Source: Nanobdellota archaeon
GTDB lineage: Archaea > Nanobdellota > Nanobdellia > Parvarchaeales > Parvarchaeaceae
Direction: 5' to 3'
NCBI GenBank assembly: GCA_021836125.1
Contig: JAKBJF010000004.1
Location: 1 to 51,851, forward strand
Length of the DNA: 51,851 nt
The notes under the pieces were generated by a model. It was not told the DNA's origin and did not search any database. It saw only the letters and a program-made list of their open reading frames with translations. Shown here piece after piece: positions 24,889 through 32,915 of the stretch (position 1 is its first letter; each line of letters begins with the position of its first letter). A program made the position numbers and the translations under genes.

Positions 24889-25023
24889 ATGTTCTTTAAT
24901 TCGATACTTTATAGTTAAATATTTAGTTTTTGGTGCGTTGAGTTTCTCTGTTCAAAAAGTCTATTAATTACCATTTTATAGTAGTAGAAAGCTATTTATA
25001 TTAGTAAATTTCATAAAAACAGT

Positions 25024-25632
25024 ATGAAAGCGGATTGGAATAGGTCTGTGACTTTGGAAAATAGGTTGAACCTGGATGTAAACAGAAGCATGTATCAGGG
25101 AAGACCTATAATACATAGAGATTCCCCTGTGGATGGAGGAGTTTCATTAGGTGGCTACTCTAGGGAGGCCATAGTCGTGGACAGTAAAAAATATTCTATG
25201 CTTGGCAAACTGTATGGTATTGCTAAGGAAAGAATTTCACGCGGTAGCAGTGTAATCAAAGCGGTTTACGATACCGTAAAAGAGACAATGCCTATACAGA
25301 ATGAGGAGGCAGTAAACGAACTCATCAGAAAATACCAAATAGCAGGGGATCAAAAGGTGCCTTTGGATTTATTCTTAAAGGAGGGCGTAGGCGTATGCAG
25401 ACACGATGCACTTACCTGTGCAGCCCTTTTAGAGATGTTTAAGACAGAGGGTTATGTCCGTGGTAAAATAAGTGTAGATAGAAATACTACCAAAGACGGA
25501 GGTCACGAGTGGTGCAGATACACCGCTTTTAATGGAGAGGTATACATTTTGGATGTCGCTCAGAGATACATAGGGAGTCTGCGCAATTCCGAAAGAGCCG
25601 GGAGGTGGCCGTATAAAAGACCTAGCGACTAA
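25024..25632 (+). CDS. Transglutaminase-like cysteine-fold protein
   Basis: A 202-residue protein with a papain/transglutaminase-like triad: Cys125 in GVGVCRHDALTCAAL, His161 in GGHEWCRYTAF and Asp177 in VYILDVAQRY. The order and spacing fit the transglutaminase-like superfamily, whose archaeal and bacterial members are mostly proteases or amidases. There is no signal peptide, so it is probably cytoplasmic. The TATA box (TATTTATATTAG) about 25 nt upstream predicts a leaderless mRNA. A second protein of the same fold follows 50 nt downstream. Target unknown. Confidence 0.75.
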   Translation: MKADWNRSVTLENRLNLDVNRSMYQGRPIIHRDSPVDGGVSLGGYSREAIVVDSKKYSMLGKLYGIAKERISRGSSVIKAVYDTVKETMPIQNEEAVNELIRKYQIAGDQKVPLDLFLKEGVGVCRHDALTCAALLEMFKTEGYVRGKISVDRNTTKDGGHEWCRYTAFNGEVYILDVAQRYIGSLRNSERAGRWPYKRPSD

Positions 25633-25682
25633 GGTTAAGCCGCAAAGAGCTAATACATTAGACATATAGGTCTGTCGCGATT

Positions 25683-26486
25683 ATGGATGCAGGAGAAAAA
25701 CTTCAAGACGTTTCAACGGAGATAGACGAGCTAATAAAGACACTGGACGCTCTGCTTTCAGAAAATGACAAGGCCATATCGGATGAAATAGCAACCGTTT
25801 ATCCCGAGTTCAGGCCGGAAAATTACGCGAGAGCGCCAAAGGCCGACGATTCTAGATATGAAAAATTGGACCCGCATAACACCCCAATAAGGAAAAACGA
25901 CGTAGTTACAGCATCTACATCGACGGTCATGGTAGCAGGATTAGGTCTGGAAGAGATAAGCAAATCACTCGAAACCGTTTTACTTCCCGCCAGCGCTCCC
26001 GAAAGAATTAATGAATATTTGAATGTAGTACATAGCATGGTACCGCATCTTTATAACAAATTGTCCCTGGAAAAAGAACTAAAAGAACGATGTTCAAAGG
26101 TATACGAAAATATGGTAGCAAATAAAATAATCCCGTTAGGAAATATTTTTACTGGATATACACCTGCCACTTGTTTTGGGCAGTCGATAGGTCTGGCGTT
26201 TTTGATAAACAATGACAGTTCCTTGTTTTCGCAAGGATTTAGGGCTTACGTAACCGTTGGTGATGTTGAAAGAGAGGACAAAACCAAGGGATACCATGCT
26301 TGGGTCAAGTTATACTGCAGAGACGGCGCCACTGAAAGACCGATAAAGTTAATGGATGCAACCTCCGGAAAAATATTGGATTTAGACAAAGACGGCCAGA
26401 TAATCTCTTCTGATGAAAGCACTAAGGGTTTATACAAGGAAATAGATCGTAGCAGTTTTTACATTTTAAGAAAGAAAAACACGTAA
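25683..26486 (+). CDS. Second transglutaminase-like protein
   Basis: A 267-residue protein with the same kind of triad: Cys164 in PATCFGQSIGLAF, His205 in GYHAWVKLYC and Asp225 in IKLMDATSGKIL. About 110 N-terminal residues before the fold are acidic and helical (EIDELIKTLDALLSENDKAI) and may be regulatory or a binding module. Sequence similarity to the neighbour at 25024 is limited to the motif regions, so this is an old pair rather than a recent duplication. Probably in the same transcription unit. Function unknown. Confidence 0.72.
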   Translation: MDAGEKLQDVSTEIDELIKTLDALLSENDKAISDEIATVYPEFRPENYARAPKADDSRYEKLDPHNTPIRKNDVVTASTSTVMVAGLGLEEISKSLETVLLPASAPERINEYLNVVHSMVPHLYNKLSLEKELKERCSKVYENMVANKIIPLGNIFTGYTPATCFGQSIGLAFLINNDSSLFSQGFRAYVTVGDVEREDKTKGYHAWVKLYCRDGATERPIKLMDATSGKILDLDKDGQIISSDESTKGLYKEIDRSSFYILRKKNT

Positions 26487-26621
26487 TCTATTTTATTAAC
26501 CTAATCCGTATCCATCCGTTGGCTCCAGTCATTATTTAAGCGAAACGGTGCTATGGAGGAACATTACTTGATGTGAAATCCTGATTTTAAATCGTAAGTT
26601 GCTCCTTAACATTATCCTTAA

Positions 26622-27065
26622 TCATTTGAGCCCAAAAACGTACCATGAGCCGCTTATTCTCCCTAACCCGGCCGACTTGCAGAATTCCATAGAGTCTGGC
26701 ATGCTGTCCGCAACAGTAATGAACATCACAGTACAGCAAGTTTTAAGGAAATCCATTGCGGCCTGTACCAATTTTTTGCCCACCCCGTGTCTCCTGTAAT
26801 TTTTGTCCACGTATATTTCCTCGATGAAGCCGGTACCTTTGTTTTTTTCGTGCTCGTATGCTATCGCCCAACAGAAACCCACCAATTTAGTCTTGTCTCT
26901 TGCTACAAACAGCTTGTTCTTGAATTTTATATTATTAGAGTATCCAAAATCCCGATAAAAAACATAAAATTTCTGTTTTTTGACGCCATGATAGCGCTTC
27001 CTGATCAGTTTAAGGGCATCTTTAACGTCTTTATTTTTAAGACCATTGATTTTGATTTCATTCAT
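26622..27065 (-). CDS. GNAT-family N-acetyltransferase
   Basis: A 147-residue protein with the acetyl-CoA-binding signature IEEIYVDKNYRRHGVGKKLVQAAMDFL (R/Q-x-x-G-x-G/A at RRHGVGKK, about residues 93-100). The preceding strand GFCWAIAYEHEKNKGTGF forms the central sheet. The acceptor substrate cannot be told. It lies 4 nt downstream of the lysine 6-aminotransferase gene on the same strand, so the two are co-transcribed and a lysine-related amine substrate is conceivable. Confidence 0.85.
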   Translation of the reverse strand: MNEIKINGLKNKDVKDALKLIRKRYHGVKKQKFYVFYRDFGYSNNIKFKNKLFVARDKTKLVGFCWAIAYEHEKNKGTGFIEEIYVDKNYRRHGVGKKLVQAAMDFLKTCCTVMFITVADSMPDSMEFCKSAGLGRISGSWYVFGLK

Positions 27066-27069
27066 GACT

Positions 27070-28389
27070 TCATGGCCTCATTTTTGTGGCCACCTTTATC
27101 ATTATCTCAAAAGCCATATCAATCTCCTCTTTTCCTACTATCAGAGGAGGCCTGAATCTAACGCTCCTTTCGCCGCATTTCAGCAGCAACAGTTTTTTCT
27201 TGAACAGTTCGCTTATGTACTTATCTCGCATCTGTTTGTCTTTCAAGTCTATCGCACACATGACTCCGCGACCGCGAGCGTTGCTGAATATCAATGGATA
27301 AGCGCTCTGTAACTCTTCGAGGCGCTTGAGAAGGTATCTACCCGATTTCTCGGCGTTTTCCAGCAGGTTTTCCTCCTTCATTATCTTTATCATCTGGGTG
27401 CTTCTGACCATGTCAGTTATGTTTCCATTCCACGTAGAGTTTATTCTGCTAGGCACGTGGAACACATTGTCCTCGACGTCATCTATTTTACCGTTCGCAA
27501 GTATGCCACAACACTGTGATTTTTTTGCAAATGTGATTATGTCCGGCTCGAAATCGAAGTGCTGGTATGCCCACCACTTGCCAGTTATTCCCATGCCGCT
27601 CTGGACTTCATCGACTATGAATAGGATGTCATTTTTTGCTGTTATTTCTCTTACGGCTTTGAAGTACTCTTCGCGGAAATGATTGTCGCCCCCCTCGGCC
27701 TGTATTGGTTCCATTATGAACGCAGCTATGTCGTTTCCGTATTTGTATATCGCTTCCTGTATCTCGTCAAGGCTCTTTTGCTCTAGCTCTTTTACCTTTT
27801 TTAGGTTTTCGTCGTTTAAGGGGAACGTTATCTTTGGATTTGTAACGCGCGGCCAGTCAAATTTAGGATAATATTTTATCTTATTGGGGTCCGAAGTGTT
27901 TGTCATGGACAGAGTGTAGCCAGTCCTTCCATGGAACGCTTCTTTCAGGTGGATGACTTTGCTACCGCGCTCTTCTGTGGCGCCATTCGACATGTTTTTT
28001 CTGACCTTCCAGTCGAACGCCGTCTTCAGCGCGTTTTCAACGGCAAGCGCTCCGCCCTCTACAAAGAACATGTGTTTCATGCTAGAGGGTGATATGCTAG
28101 CCATAGCTTCCACAAATTCGGCCATTTCAACGGTATACGTATCACCGTTAGTCACCTTGTTTACAGAAGCGTATTTTAATCTTTTTAGGAAGTCTTGCTC
28201 GAACATCTTTGGGTGGTTCATCCCTAATGGAGACGAAGCGAAGAAACCGAAGAAGTCCAGTATCTTTCTCTTATGCCGCGAATCATAAAGCCATTGCCCT
28301 TTGCTTTTTTTGAGATCTAGGATGAGGTCGTATCCGTCGTATGGCAACCACTTCTCTATAAGCGCATAGGCCTCTTCCGGAGTGACCAT
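27070..28389 (-). CDS. lat: L-lysine 6-transaminase, class III PLP aminotransferase
   Basis: The 439 residues resemble Lat more than ornithine or acetylornithine aminotransferases. The N-terminal block DGYDLILDLKKSKGQWLYDS...LDFFGFFASSPLGMNHP and NGDTYTVEMAEFVEAM are Lat-type. PLP contacts include VDEVQSGMGITGKWW, and the Schiff-base lysine lies in TFAKKSQCCGIL. The reaction is lysine + 2-oxoglutarate to allysine (cyclising to piperideine-6-carboxylate) + glutamate. The downstream GNAT gene starts 4 nt after its stop. The rest of a lysine catabolic route is not visible here. Confidence 0.9.
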   Translation of the reverse strand: MVTPEEAYALIEKWLPYDGYDLILDLKKSKGQWLYDSRHKRKILDFFGFFASSPLGMNHPKMFEQDFLKRLKYASVNKVTNGDTYTVEMAEFVEAMASISPSSMKHMFFVEGGALAVENALKTAFDWKVRKNMSNGATEERGSKVIHLKEAFHGRTGYTLSMTNTSDPNKIKYYPKFDWPRVTNPKITFPLNDENLKKVKELEQKSLDEIQEAIYKYGNDIAAFIMEPIQAEGGDNHFREEYFKAVREITAKNDILFIVDEVQSGMGITGKWWAYQHFDFEPDIITFAKKSQCCGILANGKIDDVEDNVFHVPSRINSTWNGNITDMVRSTQMIKIMKEENLLENAEKSGRYLLKRLEELQSAYPLIFSNARGRGVMCAIDLKDKQMRDKYISELFKKKLLLLKCGERSVRFRPPLIVGKEEIDMAFEIMIKVATKMRP

Positions 28390-28445
28390 AGAATATTATA
28401 CAATGTTATCAATTAATATGTTCCTTACGTGTTTGCGAAGGATCT

Positions 28446-28628
28446 TTATTTCTTTTTAAAAACAGTATACCCGCATTTACCGCAGCTTTCCCTGTTCTGG
28501 TGCTGTGCGAGAAATACGCCGCTACCGCACTTCGGGCAGCTTTTTCCGCTTAGGACGAGTTTATCGCCGCTCGACTTGTACTTTTCCCAAATCTTATTTT
28601 GCTTCTTCTTTTGGTTTTTGTTCGGCAT
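28446..28628 (-). CDS. rps27ae: 30S ribosomal protein eS31 (S27Ae)
   Basis: A 60-residue basic zinc-ribbon protein: CPKC...SCGKC with four cysteines ([16 protein letters not shown] and [15 protein letters not shown]). This is the free archaeal form of the protein that is fused to ubiquitin in eukaryotes. The gene starts 35 nt inside the end of eS24 in another frame, an unusually long overlap. Confidence 0.95.
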   Translation of the reverse strand: MPNKNQKKKQNKIWEKYKSSGDKLVLSGKSCPKCGSGVFLAQHQNRESCGKCGYTVFKKK

Positions 28629-28908
28629 ACACTACCCCATTTTTCTTGAGAATGTGCTTTTGCACTATTCTTTTTGCGTGCGCTTCGTCCTTGTATACGT
28701 GCGCCACGCCCTTAAGCTCCCTTTTTCCGTAAGAGTTTCTCATAGTATATATGATCAGGAATCCTTCAGGGTTTTCTTCGTGCAACTTCTTTTTTATGTC
28801 CTCTCTCTTTGCAATCTCCTTCTCGCCGGTTTTTACCGAGAATTTTATTATCTTCCTGTTGAAGAACTTGTCTTCCTTTGCTTCCTCTGTTTTTATTTCC
28901 ATGATCAA
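28594..28908 (-). CDS. rps24e: 30S ribosomal protein eS24
   Basis: A 104-residue protein with the eS24 core: [11 protein letters not shown], then [44 protein letters not shown]. The start at 28908 overlaps the Spt4 stop by 4 nt (ATGA). An ATG two codons in (MEIKT) is an alternative. Third gene of the Rpo7 operon; its end overlaps eS31. Confidence 0.95.
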   Translation of the reverse strand: MIMEIKTEEAKEDKFFNRKIIKFSVKTGEKEIAKREDIKKKLHEENPEGFLIIYTMRNSYGKRELKGVAHVYKDEAHAKRIVQKHILKKNGVVYAEQKPKEEAK

Positions 28909-29090
28909 GCCACTGCAAGTGCGTATTTACCCGGTTTGGTTATGTTTAGTTTCTTCGCCGTTTCCGATTTTTCCGGACTGAATATGTATACAACACCCTT
29001 CCATTTTACTGAAAGTTCTTCGCTGCCGCATGAAGGGCACTTCTTTTCTTCTGTTATGAAACTGCAAACCTTACACGCTTTCTCGGTCAT
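28905..29090 (-). CDS. spt4: Transcription elongation factor Spt4 (RNA polymerase subunit E'')
   Basis: A 61-residue zinc protein: ACKVCSFIT and CPSCGSEELSVKWKGVVYIFSPEKSETAKKLN, exactly the archaeal Spt4 pattern. It partners Spt5 in elongation. It sits 3 nt downstream of rpo7, the conserved archaeal order. Confidence 0.95.
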   Translation of the reverse strand: MTEKACKVCSFITEEKKCPSCGSEELSVKWKGVVYIFSPEKSETAKKLNITKPGKYALAVA

Positions 29091-29093
29091 ATT

Positions 29094-29642
29094 CTATTTT
29101 TTCTCCTTTTTGTTCGTCTTTTCTTCCTTCTTCTTGGTGCCGAGCTTTCCCAGACCTGGCATCCGCATGGTCAGGCCTATTTTCAGCAGGAACTTTGTAC
29201 TTATAGCAGTTATGTTTGCAACTACGGAATCTCCTATCTTAAGTGCAGTCTTTGTCTTTCTACCTACAAGAGCATTCTTTGAAAAATCGACGAAATCATC
29301 CATCGCTTGTGAAATGTGTACTAACCCATCAACAGGACCTATGTTTACGGTAGCGCCTATCTCGCTTATATTCACTACCTGTCCGCGTACAGTCTCGTGC
29401 AAAACTGGCAGGTATGATAGTACCTTGAATATAGTGTCATAGTATACCGCAGCATCACCAGGCACTATAACGCCCTCTTCTACACTCTCTATGTCGATAA
29501 GGCCGACTATTATCATTTTATCTTCTACGACTTTGCCTAGATAATCCTGTCTTATTCTCTCCTTCAAAGCGTTTTGGCGGTCATCGCCAAGGCTTTTCGG
29601 TTCTACTCTTATCTTATCTCTCAGAGTAACTAGCTCGTACAT
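29094..29642 (-). CDS. rpo7: DNA-directed RNA polymerase subunit Rpo7 (E')
   Basis: The 182 residues match Rpo7: MYELVTLRDKIRVEPKSLG, LGKVVEDKMIIVGLIDIESVEEGVIVPGDAAVYYDTIFKVLSY in the tip domain and an S1 domain with VRGQVVNISEIGATVNIGPVDGLVHISQ. The C-terminus ends in a lysine-rich tail (KKEEKTNKKEKK). With Rpo4 it forms the stalk that binds nascent RNA. It is the first gene of the rpo7-spt4-eS24-eS31 operon. Confidence 0.96.
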   Translation of the reverse strand: MYELVTLRDKIRVEPKSLGDDRQNALKERIRQDYLGKVVEDKMIIVGLIDIESVEEGVIVPGDAAVYYDTIFKVLSYLPVLHETVRGQVVNISEIGATVNIGPVDGLVHISQAMDDFVDFSKNALVGRKTKTALKIGDSVVANITAISTKFLLKIGLTMRMPGLGKLGTKKKEEKTNKKEKK

Positions 29643-29713
29643 TCAAAATTCCTCAAAATTTTAATAGTTGTCATAACTTATAAACGCTTACCTATTTTAA
29701 TCTAGATTAATGT

Positions 29714-30631
29714 ATGGGTTTAAATAGGTTTAGTGTGCTTCTTGTCGGGGCAGGTTCTTTGGGCACGGCTATTTTAAAGTTGCTGTGCGAATTAGAGCCG
29801 AAAACGGTAGGTATAGTCGACGGTGACATAGTAGAGAGAAAAAATCTTAAAAACCAGCAAATTTATACCGTAAAAGATGTGGTAAACATTACAAACAAAG
29901 CCGATGCCTGCGTTAAGGAGCTTTCATCAAAACATAAAAAGACAAAACTAACTTCTTACCCTTTCTACATTACAGATAAGAATGCGGCTAGACTAGTTAC
30001 AAATTACGACGTGATTATCGATGCTACAGACAGCATACAATCAAGAGCTATTGTAAACTACGCCTGTATTCTTGGGGCTAGACCGCTGTTGATGGTATCT
30101 GCAAAAGACGACAATGGGCTTGCTTATATTATTACCGGTGATAGCGCGTGCTTTAACTGTATAAAAAGAAATTCTAATCTTACCGATAATTCGTGTTATT
30201 CGATAAGCATCAAACTTTCGAACGCAATAGCGGCTCTTGCAGTCGATGAACTGCTGGCTTATATTGAAAAAAGAAATGGAAAGGCGCAGATACTAGAATT
30301 TTCTTTGAAGTCAAACAGGGTAAGCAGATACTACGTGAAAAAAGATGCTGCGTGTGAAGTATGCAATTCCAGGGCGCCATATAAGCAAACCACAAATGAC
30401 ATGTTTATTCACGCTTGCGGAAATGCGCTGAAATTTTCATTTAAGAGAGAACTAGACACAGCAAAATTGAAAGTGATTTTCGGTCACAAAAGCGCCGTCA
30501 GAAACGGATATTTAATCCTAAGAGAAGGAAACAAATCGCTTTTCATCTCGAGTTTCGGTGATGTCTTGATGACCGGCTACGACGAGCGTTCCGCGCAGGC
30601 GATTCTCTCGAGGATATCCTCCGCGACATAA
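29714..30631 (+). CDS. E1-like (ThiF/MoeB/HesA) adenylyltransferase
   Basis: A 305-residue protein. The nucleotide-binding motif is VLLVGAGSLGTAIL (residues 8-21), with an acidic strand end and VERKNLKNQQIY for the ATP site. DATDSIQSRAIVN follows. Zinc pairs are C146-x2-C149 and C214-x2-C217. Cys161 (NSCYSIS) is at the position of the crossover cysteine, though not certain. After the second pair comes an extra ~85-residue domain that is not typical of MoeB/ThiF. It likely activates a ubiquitin-like or sulphur-carrier protein. No such partner is adjacent. It diverges from the rpo7 operon. Confidence 0.85.
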   Translation: MGLNRFSVLLVGAGSLGTAILKLLCELEPKTVGIVDGDIVERKNLKNQQIYTVKDVVNITNKADACVKELSSKHKKTKLTSYPFYITDKNAARLVTNYDVIIDATDSIQSRAIVNYACILGARPLLMVSAKDDNGLAYIITGDSACFNCIKRNSNLTDNSCYSISIKLSNAIAALAVDELLAYIEKRNGKAQILEFSLKSNRVSRYYVKKDAACEVCNSRAPYKQTTNDMFIHACGNALKFSFKRELDTAKLKVIFGHKSAVRNGYLILREGNKSLFISSFGDVLMTGYDERSAQAILSRISSAT

Positions 30632-30884
30632 GAAAGCCGTTTCTTACGAATAATAACATGCTTACAACTATCAAAACGACAGACATGCCAATAAGATAAT
30701 AGAAATAAGACGATTCCGTGCCGGTTACAGATGAGCCGAAAGTTATACCATATGTATGTGAGCTTTCAACGTTGTTAACCAGGAAATTGCTTATCAATGA
30801 CAGGGACAGTATTGTTATACCTATGACTAAGCCAGCTATCCCGACAAGTCGAAATGCACCTTTCCCGCGCGTTTTGAATTCCAT
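30543..30884 (-). CDS. Small two-helix membrane protein
   Basis: A 113-residue protein with membrane helices at about residues 12-34 and 61-84 and a very basic C-terminal tail (RNARRSRSSRHHRNSR). A TATA-like element about 26 nt before its ATG supports expression. The last 30 codons lie antisense to the end of the E1-like gene, an 89-nt overlap, and the basic tail may partly be a by-product of that. No family recognised. Confidence 0.58.
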   Translation of the reverse strand: MEFKTRGKGAFRLVGIAGLVIGITILSLSLISNFLVNNVESSHTYGITFGSSVTGTESSYFYYLIGMSVVLIVVSMLLFVRNGFLMSRRISSRESPARNARRSRSSRHHRNSR

Positions 30885-30904
30885 AACGCTCTATTGTTAT
30901 CAAT

Positions 30905-30916
30905 GCTTAAATAGAA
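30905..30916. promoter_or_regulatory. Single TATA element flanked symmetrically by two divergent start codons
   Basis: CTTAAATAG reads as TTAAATA on the plus strand and TATTTAA on the minus strand. Its centre is 26 nt from the ATG at 30884 (-) and 26 nt from the ATG at 30936 (+), so one element could give leaderless transcripts in both directions. The whole intergenic stretch is only 51 nt. Confidence 0.55.
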
Positions 30917-30935
30917 TGCAAATCTGTTATTTATT

Positions 30936-31517
30936 ATGTACGATATTTTGTCATTTGTAGCGAATGGAAGTGTAAACGGCACTAATAACGCCAGTAATGT
31001 TACTCATAATGCCACTACAATATTGACGGCACCAGCCCCTGCAGTGTCTCTGCTATATACAGGCATAGAGTCGTTTCTTTTCCCATTCTTACTCGTTTTT
31101 GCGATAGTGTATGGTGTACTTGAGAGAAGCAACATATTCCAAGGAAAAAAGGATATAGAATCAATTATAGCATTCGTTTTGGGTATAGTATTCGCTACAA
31201 CCAACTACACATTGCAGCTGACATACATAATCCTTCCAATAGCAGCGGTTATAGTCGTGATAGTGTTCATGATGATAATCATAGCTTCAACAGTCTATGA
31301 AGGGAACATGTCAAATCTACCGAAGAATGCAAGATCGCTCATAGCTATACTGTCAGTCGTAATAGCGATAGGTCTGATATTATGGGTAGTGACCGCGCAG
31401 AACTTCGCATTCGCAGGCCTTTCTTCCGCGGCAGCTACACACGCTATAGAGACTTACGCTCCGTATATAGGAGTGTTCGTATTCTTGATAGCGCTTGGAA
31501 TTTTGGCATTTAAATGA
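30936..31517 (+). CDS. Membrane protein, first of three tandem paralogues
   Basis: The 193 residues start with a short Asn/Thr-rich exposed segment (GSVNGTNNASNVTHNAT). Four to five helices follow: about residues 42-63 (FLFPFLLVFAIVYGVLE), 74-95, 98-122, 135-155 and 172-192. The motif F.L.F..VYGVL followed by a short basic loop and KDIESIIAFVLG recurs in the genes at 31589 and 32225. I recognise the style from DPANN genomes but know no function. It is the first gene of a run that ends in the 1144-residue surface protein. Confidence 0.78.
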   Translation: MYDILSFVANGSVNGTNNASNVTHNATTILTAPAPAVSLLYTGIESFLFPFLLVFAIVYGVLERSNIFQGKKDIESIIAFVLGIVFATTNYTLQLTYIILPIAAVIVVIVFMMIIIASTVYEGNMSNLPKNARSLIAILSVVIAIGLILWVVTAQNFAFAGLSSAAATHAIETYAPYIGVFVFLIALGILAFK

Positions 31518-31527
31518 GTTCAATAGC

Positions 31528-31540
31528 ACTACTTTGTAGT
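31528..31540. other. Short hairpin between membrane genes
   Basis: ACTAC-TTT-GTAGT forms a 5-bp stem with a 3-nt loop just after the stop of the first membrane gene and before the TATA box (TTTATATAC, 31560-31568) of the next. It could be a weak terminator or an operator; too short to decide. Confidence 0.25.
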
Positions 31541-31559
31541 TAATACTAGTTTAGAAAGA

Positions 31560-31568
31560 TTTATATAC
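31560..31568 (+). promoter_or_regulatory. TATA box of the second tandem membrane gene
   Basis: TTTATATAC centred 25 nt before the ATG at 31589, giving a leaderless mRNA. It shows the second and third genes can be transcribed apart from the first. Confidence 0.6.
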
Positions 31569-31588
31569 TAATTCCGACAAGTAAACAT

Positions 31589-32197
31589 ATGGTATTAGCA
31601 AACTCGAGCGCTGGTTCGGTTTATTCAGTAGCGAATACAGCACTAGGCTGGATAACACCTGCTAATGTTACTAACCCTGTCGAGTTCTGGCTTGCATTCC
31701 TTCTAATAGCAGTCATAATAAACACAGTTTTGATGAGTGATAAAATAGAGTTTTTCAAAGAAGGTAAAAACAAAGGATCTAGGGTTATAATCTCAATCGT
31801 GATTTCATTCTTTGCAGTCACGGTCGTTTGGGTAAATCCAGTATTGGTTTACATATCATCGACCCTCGCGATAACGGTAGTAATATTGGTTGCGATAATA
31901 ATCGTAGCATCAATTACGGGAATCGATGTAAGCAAAAGCAAAGTAGGTATGTATCTTTTCATAGCTGCTTTAGTCATACTTTTCTTAGGCGGAGGGCTTT
32001 TCTCCCACCTTTTCTTACCAGTACCAGGAAGCACTGGCTCGCCAGGAACAACATCAGGAGTTGATACATCTGGTATCTCATCGTTCCTTTCTTCGTCTGA
32101 TGTATGGTACGCTATGGCCATACTTGTCTTCATAGTAGTAGTTGCTTGGGCGCTATTAGGTCCCGGCGGAAATGGTCCCAGTGGCCCATCTAAATGA
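31589..32197 (+). CDS. Membrane protein, second tandem paralogue
   Basis: A 202-residue protein with about four helices (roughly residues 30-50, 70-88, 90-112 and 125-145), then a Gly/Ser/Thr-rich loop of ~30 residues and a last helix near residue 175. The block FWLAFLLIAVIINTVLM, a charged loop (SDKIEFFKEGKNKGSR), then VIISIVISFFAVTVV corresponds to the F.L.F..VYGVL / KD.E.IIA pattern of its neighbours. Function unknown. The third paralogue starts 27 nt after its stop. Confidence 0.78.
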   Translation: MVLANSSAGSVYSVANTALGWITPANVTNPVEFWLAFLLIAVIINTVLMSDKIEFFKEGKNKGSRVIISIVISFFAVTVVWVNPVLVYISSTLAITVVILVAIIIVASITGIDVSKSKVGMYLFIAALVILFLGGGLFSHLFLPVPGSTGSPGTTSGVDTSGISSFLSSSDVWYAMAILVFIVVVAWALLGPGGNGPSGPSK

Positions 32198-32224
32198 TAT
32201 TGACGTTCAGGGTGCAAAGAAACT

Positions 32225-32824
32225 ATGACATTTGGACTGTTCTCTAATTATGCTGTTTACTACGTACTTGTTTTTGTACTAGTGTTCTCAGTAGTCTATG
32301 GAGTATTATCAAAATACAAACTATTCCAGAAATCTGACATCATAGCTCTGATAGCAGTATCCATTGCCGCAATATCGCTTGCGTCGTCTATTTTTGTCGC
32401 TTTCATCGTAGCATTTATACCATATGTGCTGGCCATCGTGCTCTTCATATTTCTTGTGCTGCTTGGATACATGTCTGCATTAGGCCCCACAGAAAGCGTT
32501 TCTGGTTATATGAGCAGGAGCGTGCTTATACCTAGTGTGGTAATATTTCTTCTTTTCATATTCGGTTTTATAGCATACGGAGCAGCATCATCGACAGTAA
32601 ATGCAGGGCAGTCATCCAACGCTGTGCCGACTAGCAGTAGCAGCGGTTCTTCGACTAACAGCGGCTCGACATCATCTGGTCCGGCGATACGCTACTCGTT
32701 TAGTGATATAAGCTCTACTTACATAATAGAGATTCTTACAAATCCATCCGTGCTATCTCTTATATTAACTATGATGGCAATGGCAATGGGCGTTTATTTC
32801 ATGACGCGTGAAGACAAAAAATAG
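32225..32824 (+). CDS. Membrane protein, third tandem paralogue
   Basis: A 199-residue protein with helices at about residues 8-28, 38-58, 60-85, 99-120 and 170-192, and a Ser/Gly-rich loop (SSSSGSSTNSGSTSSG) between the last two. VLVFSVVYGVLSKYKLFQKSDIIALIA aligns directly with the first paralogue's VFAIVYGVLERSNIFQGKKDIESIIA. It is 91 nt upstream of the large class III signal-peptide protein, suggesting a shared role in the envelope. Confidence 0.78.
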   Translation: MTFGLFSNYAVYYVLVFVLVFSVVYGVLSKYKLFQKSDIIALIAVSIAAISLASSIFVAFIVAFIPYVLAIVLFIFLVLLGYMSALGPTESVSGYMSRSVLIPSVVIFLLFIFGFIAYGAASSTVNAGQSSNAVPTSSSSGSSTNSGSTSSGPAIRYSFSDISSTYIIEILTNPSVLSLILTMMAMAMGVYFMTREDKK

Positions 32825-32915
32825 TAACTTAGCTACAGCGCTATAAAGCGAAGTTTAGTCTTATATAATACCAAAAAATGTTTTTATCTCTATAAGATTA
32901 TGGCTATTTAGTAGA

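Noticed and set aside
26487-26621. Possible RNA gene in the 135-nt gap between two convergent genes
   Set aside because: I tried tRNA and C/D-box folds and saw no cloverleaf, T-loop or paired C/D boxes.
28429-29442. 337-codon plus-strand open frame opposite rpo7/spt4/eS24/eS31
   Set aside because: It lies antisense to four certain genes in a conserved operon; its Phe/Ser/Leu-rich translation is the usual mirror of Lys/Glu-rich coding and shows no domain.
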